From assembly GCA_016110215.1 (NCBI GenBank), contig JADWQD010000004.1, forward strand, positions 1,178,001-1,242,000: 64,000 nt of DNA, written 5' to 3'. The notes under the pieces are model-generated. The model ran no database searches. It was not told where the DNA came from and worked only from the letters and a program-made list of their open reading frames with translations. This document shows, piece after piece, positions 57,001 through 64,000 of this stretch (within the stretch, counting starts at the first letter, position 1; every line of letters begins with the position of its first letter). Source of the DNA: Capronia americana. Taxonomy: Eukaryota; Ascomycota; Eurotiomycetes; Chaetothyriales; Herpotrichiellaceae. The translations under genes and the position numbers were made by a program.

Positions 57001-57525
57001 AATCAATTAGTGTTGATGATGCAGCAATGTTCCCTTGTTGCTTGAAGGCCCCCACACGGACTCGACGTCCTATGGGACAAGGCATGAATGGAGATTCATG
57101 CAAGTCATGTTCGAGATCCATGGCCGCGTGTGCACCGCGAAGAGAGCTCTGTCAGCATCGATCGTCAATCAATGCGGCGACAGACGCTGCGAAAGGACGG
57201 TGAGGGGTCTTCGGCAGTACCTTGACCGCCAAAGGCAAAAGCCACGGCGTCATTTTCGGCATCTCTTCATTGAGCCTTTCAACATAGAATGTCAAGCGTT
57301 CAGGTGTTCGAGGAGGGCCTGTGCTGCTTCGGCTGCCACATCGATGTCTGGTACAGAAACCACGCAGCCGCGTCAGAGTGGCGGGCCAAGACCAGCACCA
57401 GACCTCTGGACTTGGGAGTCCCGACGACTTGCTGGTTCCCCAACGTCGAAGCTCCCATAATCCTACGTAGAGTCGGGGAGCTCGACAGGGAGCAGTGTCT
57501 CATTCTTTTGGGGAGACCACCCTCA
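54082..57525. other. Long intergenic region upstream of the Zn2Cys6 gene
   Basis: 3.4 kb with no recognised coding gene. It probably contains the missing first exon and promoter of the transcription factor. Overlapping minus-strand frames at 54231-55278 have no family match. A run of nine A residues is at about 55175. Confidence 0.45.
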
Positions 57526-58620
57526 TTATGCTCCAACATACCACACCTCCACGCCCAGAACTTCGAACCTTCGGCCCTCCTCGCTCAATGGCTCATTCCC
57601 AAATGTAGGGCACGATTCACTCACACCACTATTAAGTTCGTCATCCAGCCATAGTCCATAGTGTCCATCACCACCGCCAATGGAGAGATAGCTCGACTCA
57701 CAATAGACTAGAAAGTCATTGAGTCCACTGTAAGGAAATGCTTTGAATCGTATGCGATCGGGTGTAGAAGCGCCAGAGCGGTCAGGCGGAGGCTGCAGAT
57801 GGGCTGTTCCAGGTTGTTCCAATGTGGGAGTCGATCCCGAGGTACGGCGGTCACCACGAATTGTGGTAAACCGTTGGAGGTGCGTGGTATCAGTGCTCGG
57901 CGGCGGAGGTAGTCCGGCAAGTTCCAGTATGTCTTGCGAAGCAGGTTCGGAGCCACTCCTGAGGTTGGCTGAGAGGTGTCTCAAGGTGGGTAATATGCTC
58001 GCTCGCCAAAGGAAGCATTCGCCGTTGCCAAAGTAGTGGAGAGAGGGTTTGGGAGCATCTGAAAGGTATGCACCAAAGACAGATCCATGTGCCGATGAAG
58101 CGGAACCATCTTTAACTACCAGCACATAGCCTGAGCGCTGAGTATGGGCAGACACATTGGCACAGTGCTCGTAGAGAGTGGCTAAGGACGAGCCATGAGC
58201 CTCGAGGGAATATGCCAACTTCCAGTGATCGATGAGTTGGAGTCTGGGGGGGATCAGAAGCCGAATCTCTTCAGCCAGCGAGCGAGTCAGGAGGAGTGAT
58301 TCTGCAGCCTTCGAAGACAAGGAGTGTGTCAACTCAAGAGGGGTGAGGGGGGGAGGTTGGAACGGGGATGCTGTCCTTCTAGGAGGCGTGTAGACACCTG
58401 ACGAGGACTTGGCAACTGAGGGTGCGTCGAGGAGTTTATTGACGGGATTCTCAGGCGGCTCGGTCATGCGACGATAGAGACTTGAAACGACGTGCTTGAC
58501 AGGATAAGCCAGGTATGCAGCTGAATTGGGATTGTAGGGATTGTCAGCCAAAGTTGGATGGCCAATTCGCGGCTGAGAGGATTCTCGCCTGGCGGAACTG
58601 GTCTCCTCTCCTGAGGCCAT
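57526..58620 (-). CDS. TLDc-domain protein, oxidation resistance 1 (OXR1) type
   Basis: Single exon; 364 aa from the ATG of MASGEETSSARR. The same frame is open to 58830 but there it starts with TTG, and no upstream ATG is seen; a short 5' exon is possible. The C-terminal half is the TLDc domain: LLTRSLAEEIRLLIPPRLQLIDHWKLAYSLEAHGSSLATLYEHC at its start, the GSVFGAYLSD strand, FGNGECFLWR, and the closing GLWLDDELNSGVSESCPTFGNEPL segment. In the family this domain guards against oxidative damage and binds the vacuolar ATPase (V-ATPase), helping it disassemble in yeast. A Ser/Pro-rich insert (about residues 205-270) splits the domain, as is common in fungal members. N-terminal residues 1-90 are disordered. 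Confidence 0.92.
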   Translation of the reverse strand: MASGEETSSARRESSQPRIGHPTLADNPYNPNSAAYLAYPVKHVVSSLYRRMTEPPENPVNKLLDAPSVAKSSSGVYTPPRRTASPFQPPPLTPLELTHSLSSKAAESLLLTRSLAEEIRLLIPPRLQLIDHWKLAYSLEAHGSSLATLYEHCANVSAHTQRSGYVLVVKDGSASSAHGSVFGAYLSDAPKPSLHYFGNGECFLWRASILPTLRHLSANLRSGSEPASQDILELAGLPPPPSTDTTHLQRFTTIRGDRRTSGSTPTLEQPGTAHLQPPPDRSGASTPDRIRFKAFPYSGLNDFLVYCESSYLSIGGGDGHYGLWLDDELNSGVSESCPTFGNEPLSEEGRRFEVLGVEVWYVGA

Positions 58621-59127
58621 AAGCGAGTGGTTTCCACGGTTCGCGAAAATACCAGTAAGTGAGGCTGGGACAAGATGGATGAGAGTGAACTTCTGTCTGC
58701 GCACGAGGAACTGACTGCGAAAGTTGGGGGAAGCCGCAGGCGGAGGAATGACGGGACATGGCTGGAGCTGTTTCAGCCTTGCTTCTTCAACCAGTGAGCG
58801 CTCATCAGGCTGGCGTAGAGCGTCAGGCAAGCCCAGTTTGTTGCCTGTTGCCGAAAGCTTGCCTGCAGCGGCTCTTTCAAGGGTTCAGTTGCCTGGCCTT
58901 GTTGCGTCATGGGAACAACTTCACTTCCACCTCACATCGACTTGTTATTTCCGCGCCTATGCAACATGTTCAACGCAATAACAGACCATTAAATCTTTCA
59001 GATCACGCTCCCTTTTTTTTTGGAACCCACATGTCCATCCTAGGGCTTGTTACACCCGCCATCCCCGCCTGACCCACGTTTATTGTTTTGGGGATACATC
59101 GCAGTCTTACTGCCATACCCCTCCAAC
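58621..59127. other. Divergent region between the TLDc and VID27 genes
   Basis: The two start codons are about 500 bases apart and face away from each other, so promoters of both lie here. A T9 run near 59014 lies just upstream of VID27. The leader of the TLDc gene probably includes the open frame 58621-58830. Confidence 0.6.
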
Positions 59128-61596
59128 ATGTTTATGATCAAGAACGGTGAGGCTAAGTCTGGTGTCTTCCAGTGTGCGATCACTCGAAGCGGAAGCTGAT
59201 ATGGATATCATTCTCTAGTCAGCAAGTACCTCTTCGGAGACAGCTCGAAAGAAGTCATTACAGAGATCCCTCAAGGCCAGCTCTACCTCGTCCGACCCTT
59301 ATCGCCCAAGGGTTATTCCGAACTCATCTACAAAGACGCCGTCGCCACCATAAGACGTACAGGACAGGAATTTCAGTATCAGCTTGTTGTGCAGCGAGCC
59401 TACGAAGAGGGTGAAGAGGAGCTCGCCGAAGACGACGAGGACGCAGGTGTCGAAGGGATCGACAAGGACGAGAAGACATTCTTACTTGATCAGAGCCTTC
59501 ATTTCAGATCCGAAAAGCGATCTGGTGGTGAAACCGTCCTGGCTTGGCGCGATCTAAGTGGTGACGCTGGAGACCTCTACGAGTTCGTCTGCGACGCCTC
59601 AGTACAGGAGGAAAAGATCCAGACATTCCTTCTAGCTGCGATCGATGCTCAGTTTGAGCGGAAATACCGACGTTCTGCTCAGAAGGCTACAGAGCCAGAA
59701 CTGCACGAATTCTACTTCGATTCGGACGACGCAATCCCCGCTGCGAGCTCGGCATCTACGCCAATTGATCCGAAGCCTACGCCGAAAGAAACAGCCGAAA
59801 GAATGGCAAAAGATGTCAGAACACCCAAGAAGTCGAAGGTCTCTAAGCCTAAGGAAAGCGGGCCGACAGAAGCACCACCAGCCAAACCTGCACCAGCCTC
59901 TGGAGAGGTTCTGACCACCCAGGCTGGAGAGCTCCATCTGTTCGACTTCCCTTCGGGGACTTTCATCCTCCAAGATCCATCTGTAGTAGCTGTGGTGACC
60001 GACCTCGGAAAGTGGAGATACTGGCTACAGATAACGAGCAACAGTGGCAAAGAGTGGCTGGGCCAGGCCATTGTACCGGATATCAATCCTGTCTTCAACT
60101 TCGATTATCTGTCAGCAATCTTTAACCACTACACCGATGACGGCTCCGCTTATTCTTGGTTACTGCGCTTCAAGGATCAAGCCACTTTGGAGAAGTTCCA
60201 GGAGGGGGTAATGCAGGCGCTTTGGGAGCAGTTGAATGAGATGAAATGGTCAAAGGTGAAAGACCAAGAACGAGAATACGTGCTCGAAGCCTTCAATGAC
60301 TTGACGATGGATGATGCGAAGGAAGTAGATGAGGCCGAGGAGGACGAGGAAGACGAGGAAGAGTCAGACTCGGAAGGTCGTCCCCAGAGTGAGCACTACG
60401 ATGAAGACGAATCAGAGGATGATGTTGAGTTGGACAACAAGGATGGCAATGTCAATTCGCAACTGGCGGTTGGCACCAAACACGATCGGTCCTTCGTCAT
60501 CCGGGGCTCCAAGATTGGCGTCTTCAAGCACCTACCCAACAAGCATCTCGAATTCACCACAAATATATCCAAAGTCGAGACACCGAAGGGACGTTTGTTT
60601 TCGCCCAGCAAGGTTATGCTACATTCGGAAGACCAAAATATGGTGCTTCAAGATCCCAACAACCCCAATGCGTTGTATCGCATGGATCTGGAATACGGCA
60701 AGATCGTCGACGAATGGAAGGTTCACGACGACATTCCTGTGACCAACTTTGCACCCGAAACCAAGTTCGCTCAACAGACGTCGGCTCAACCCTTCATTGG
60801 ACACAGTGCGAATGCGCTCTTCCGCATCGACCCCCGCGTCTCAGGCAATAAGCTGGTGGAGGCACAGCTGAAACAATATCTATCTAAGAATGATTTCTCT
60901 GCAGCCGCCACGACTGAGAAAGGCTACATTGCTCTAGCCTCCAACAAAGGCGACGTTCGCCTATACGACCGTCTCGGCATAAACGCAAAGACTCAAATCC
61001 CAGCCTTGGGTGAATCCATCGTCGGCTTAGACGTTAGCGCGGATGGTCGCTGGATTCTCGGCACCTGCAAGACCTACCTCATACTGATCGACAACCTTCA
61101 AAAAGAAGGCAAGAACGAAGGCAAACTCGGGTTCGAGAAGGCTTTCGCCAAAGACTCGAAACCTCAGCCACGTCGCCTGGCCCTAAGTCCCAACCACGCC
61201 GCGCAATTCCAGCATGAAACAGGCCAGGGAATTTCCTTTACCCGCGCACATTTCAACACCGGCCCTGACGTCCAAGAAACCAGTATCATCACGTCCACGG
61301 GGCCTTTTCTCGTCACGTGGTCGCTCAAAAAAGTGCTCCAAGGCCAGAAGGATCCCTACCAGATCAAGCGGTATGCTGCCGAGGTTATGGCTGATAATTT
61401 CGAATTTGGCAGTGATAAGAATGTCATTCTGGCTTTGCCTAACGAGGTGGACATGGTGAGTCGGAAGAGCTTTAAGAAGCCAACCAGGGAAAGTATCATG
61501 GGTGCGCCGGCGAGGGCGTCTGGAGTTGGGATGACGCCTAGACGCAGTGGAAGGCAGAGTCATCTGAGGGACGAGATTGTGAATAGTCCTTACTAA
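59128..61596 (+). CDS. vid27: VID27 family protein (vacuolar import and degradation protein 27)
   Basis: Exons 59128-59146 and 59219-61596 with a 72-base intron; 798 aa. The first exon encodes only MFMIKN plus one base; the joined start MFMIKNVSKYLFGDSSKEVI is the conserved VID27 beginning. In yeast the protein is linked to vacuolar import and degradation of fructose-1,6-bisphosphatase; it is cytosolic. Parts: an N-terminal PH-like domain (about 1-190, with QGQLYLVRPLSPKGYSELIY), an acidic/Pro-rich linker, a central PH-like domain (about 220-345, LHLFDFPSGTFILQDPSVVA), an acidic Asp/Glu run (about 370-415), and a C-terminal WD40-like propeller with RSFVIRGSKIGVFKH, NKHLEFTTNISKVETPKG and GLDVSADGRWILGTCKTYL. 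The extreme C-terminus is disordered. Confidence 0.95.
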
Positions 61597-62429
61597 GGAT
61601 GCTGATGCGTTGGAAGGGCGAAAGGTTTGCAAGACTGGTGAGAGTGACCATGCTATCACCCCCCTGGATTTCAGCGTTGTGCGGGCTGGATATTACGAGC
61701 TATTCTTTTTCTTTTGTTTCCCGCTATTTGATCTCGGTGACTCAACCCCAGGCTGTTGACGGAATGATACCCCTTTCCGAGAGGTGCTCGAGATATTGAT
61801 CTCAAATACACAAGAGATAGAAATCATGACAATAATCGCTCTTTGAGCTCGAAGCGTAGGGTGTCCGGTGGATTTGTAGTCGGCTGGGTTGCAGGGGGGT
61901 AATGACAGTGCTCGCGCCGCCCAAAGTAACGGCCAGGGCGGGTGATACGTATGTAGATGACCAGCGCAGCAGGTGCTGGCTTGCTCCAATCCGTCCTCCT
62001 GTTTAGGCCACATGTACATAATACAGGTCAGAGAACTGTGCGAGCGAGGGTGGCCGAAATCTCTTCCGCCCAGGTCACCTTTCTATGGGAGGGATATGAG
62101 ACATCCAACCACAAGAATCTCCACCATGTGTTATGTTTCCAAGGGTCGGTGTTGGCCAGTATTTGGACATCCAGGACATGCCTTTTTTTTTTGAAGAAAC
62201 CGGTGGCCTGCATCCTGAATACTCCATGTCCATTGACTCCGTTGCAGCTCATCGCTAGGAGACAGTGCTGAAGTCGCCGGTACATCTGAAGAACGAGTCT
62301 TGCATCACGGTCCGGGTTTTCAACATGGTATCTGATGCGAGGGTTTGAGCCTAGATGGCATCTTGATCCGAGAAGCAGGGCTTGGGGGGAAGCTGGAAGC
62401 CACGCGGTCGAGGAAAGGGAATTTGGGTC
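61597..62429. other. Convergent 3' flanks of VID27 and VPS51
   Basis: Both genes end here. No gene, RNA or repeat recognised. Confidence 0.6.
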
Positions 62430-63404
62430 TCAGCCCGCATCATCTGGACGTTCTTCATCCAGCTGTTCGCTCCCCTGGTTCATGACCCCTGCACACTTCT
62501 GTCTTAGCTCGTTGACACCGTCAACCCCGTCCCATTTGCGTAGCAGGTCTAGCACGGACGTGTGCAAATGCTCGGCTTCTTCCCTCCGATCGTCGTCAAT
62601 CAAGCTCTGTAGTCGGCTCGGCGCGCCCAGAGCCCACTTCACGGTCTCTTTCTGCCTCCTCTGCTCTCTCGATTCCACGATTTGCTGGGTCGCCTTCGTC
62701 TCTCCTGGATTCAGCCCTCTCATGACTTTCAACAACCCGTCAAGCTTGTCTCCAACCTCCTTTACGCCGTCAAGCCCTGCGGGTTGCTGGCCCTTCTGCT
62801 TTCCCAGTGTGGCCGCCAGTCTTTCCTGTTCTCCATCCTTGTGCATGCCCTTTTGCATCTCTGCAATCGTACCCACAGCTTTGATCAGCTTGCTGTAGTT
62901 ATCATAGACCAGCGCTTTTCGTTCGCCATCCAGCGTCCTGATCTCGCTCACCAACGCACTCTCCGTCTTCAAGATATCCCGTAGGCCGGCAGTCTTTAGG
63001 AGTTCGGCAACATAGGCGTCTGCACTGAAGCTCGGGTCGTCTAACTGTGCAGTCAAGGACGACGTGGTCGACTCCGGCACAGCGGTCGAGGTGATGGTGG
63101 AGTCCGACCCCAGAGACGTGATACTCGCTGTGCGGCTTCCATTGCGCTGTTCGAGGCCTCCCACTGCAGAAGCGGCCTTGGATTTGAGGTTGTAGTAGTC
63201 TCGTAGTGCCGCTCGGTTGCGTCTCTGTGCTGTTGCGGCCGCGGGAGTGGCGCTTTGCTGCAAAGCCGGAGATGCAGGGTTGTTTGTCCTTGGAAGATCT
63301 AGCGACGGTCGGACGGACGACGAAGGGGTCCCGCTTACACTGGGTATTGAGGGTGAGGTGATCCGCTGGACTGGGTCGGGACGAGGGGAAGTGATGGTGG
63401 CCAT
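62430..63404 (-). CDS. vps51: GARP complex subunit VPS51 homologue
   Basis: Single exon, 324 aa from the first ATG. VPS51 is the small subunit of the GARP tethering complex, which receives endosome-derived vesicles at the trans-Golgi. The N-terminal 55 residues are Ser/Pro-rich; RNRAALRDYYNLK (about 63-75) and PSFSADAYVAELLKTAGLRDILKTE (about 125-150) form the conserved core, continuing into SEIRTLDGERKALVYDNYSKLIKAVGTI, the helical VPS51/COG1-like domain. The C-terminal part is charged coiled coil with EHLHTSVLDLLRKWDG. Metazoan VPS51 is much larger; the short form is normal in fungi. Confidence 0.92.
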   Translation of the reverse strand: MATITSPRPDPVQRITSPSIPSVSGTPSSSVRPSLDLPRTNNPASPALQQSATPAAATAQRRNRAALRDYYNLKSKAASAVGGLEQRNGSRTASITSLGSDSTITSTAVPESTTSSLTAQLDDPSFSADAYVAELLKTAGLRDILKTESALVSEIRTLDGERKALVYDNYSKLIKAVGTIAEMQKGMHKDGEQERLAATLGKQKGQQPAGLDGVKEVGDKLDGLLKVMRGLNPGETKATQQIVESREQRRQKETVKWALGAPSRLQSLIDDDRREEAEHLHTSVLDLLRKWDGVDGVNELRQKCAGVMNQGSEQLDEERPDDAG

Positions 63405-64000
63405 TCTCCTAGATTATGATACATCGGGATGAGTTCAGGAGGCAGGAGTGGCGCGATCCGCTCCTCCTGTCTCTACGCAACTAAACAGACCACGAGTAGC
63501 AACGGAGGATGAGGTATGACGAGGGTGAAAGAGTACTCTGTAACCAAGCAAAAGAGGCACCCAGCAGCGGACGGACGTGCAATTCTCGGCTAAGTTCCCA
63601 CATTGAGGTCAAGCACCAACTCATCTCAGCCTCACCGGCTCCTCAATCAGCCTTCACCGGATCCTGTCTTCGATGCATCCGCCATGGACCTCCTTCATTC
63701 TATCGAAGCACACATGCGTTCTTTCGGAGACGCCCAGGTCTCGTGCTGAATTTGATCTTCCCAGCTTTGACAGCACATCACGGGGTTCTATGGTTGCGGC
63801 TCAATAACTACGGGGGTGTTGATCCTTGGCTCATCTTCTCGGGCATGGATTCGCCCGGCCTCCTACTCCTCTTTCTCCGGGACGAGGAATCTCGGCTGTC
63901 GCTTAGCATGCCAACCTTCGTGGGAGTGCTTACGAGCGGCCCAGCTTGAGTCTCTAACGGAAGGTACTGATCTCGCACGGAATATCGCTTTAGCCGCCTC
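63405..64000. other. VPS51 promoter and right edge
   Basis: A plus-strand open frame at 63509-63949 has no recognisable family and an uneven composition, so I do not call it. The window may end within the flank of the next gene. Confidence 0.5.

Noticed and set aside
1..64000. Biosynthetic cluster, CRISPR array, mobile element or viral insertion
   Set aside because: The window is eukaryotic and mostly single-copy housekeeping genes; no direct repeat-spacer arrays, transposase, reverse transcriptase or viral protein was recognised.

Overview
The window is nuclear DNA of a filamentous ascomycete (Pezizomycotina). Evidence: genes broken by 44-132 base spliceosomal introns with GT..AG ends and CTAAC/CTGAC branch points, fungus-only families (DUF3405, a DUF7702-like membrane protein, VID27, a Zn2Cys6 regulator), a Fus3/Kss1-type MAP kinase, a dispersed 5S rRNA gene and an intron-containing tRNA-Ser. 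The MAP kinase looks most like those of Dothideomycetes; that placement is inference from memory.

Layout. 1.3-4.1 kb: a small fucose-lectin-like gene whose start codon is split by an intron, then the complex I 40 kDa subunit (NDUFA9/NUO-40). 4.5 kb: tRNA-Ser(UGA). 5.4-12.1 kb, minus strand: MAP kinase, COPII subunit SEC24, a seven-helix membrane protein. 13.2-19.6 kb, plus strand: DUF1772 protein, ribosomal protein S19, an RBR ubiquitin ligase with a long coiled coil. 20.7-30.2 kb, minus: eIF2A, two disordered proline/serine-rich proteins, a DUF3405 type II membrane protein. 32.3-34.0 kb, minus: a seven-exon Rieske oxygenase. 35.4-43.9 kb: nucleoporin NUP37 and APC1 diverge from a 333-base promoter. 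44.1 kb: 5S rRNA gene, followed by more than 6 kb without a recognisable gene but with a minisatellite. 50.4-54.1 kb, minus: aldose 1-epimerase and a Zn2Cys6 regulator. 57.5-63.4 kb: a TLDc (OXR1-type) protein, VID27, and the VPS51 subunit of GARP.

The genes are mostly housekeeping: trafficking (SEC24, VPS51, VID27), translation (RPS19, eIF2A, 5S, tRNA), cell cycle and nuclear pore (APC1, NUP37), respiration (NDUFA9) and signalling (MAPK, RBR ligase). They form no operon or secondary-metabolite cluster. The reading frames given here were joined by hand across introns by matching splice phase and family similarity. The most unusual observations are the intron inside the lectin start codon, the 5S gene whose differences from the usual sequence are compensated in its stems, and the gene-poor 44-50 kb block with its tandem repeat.
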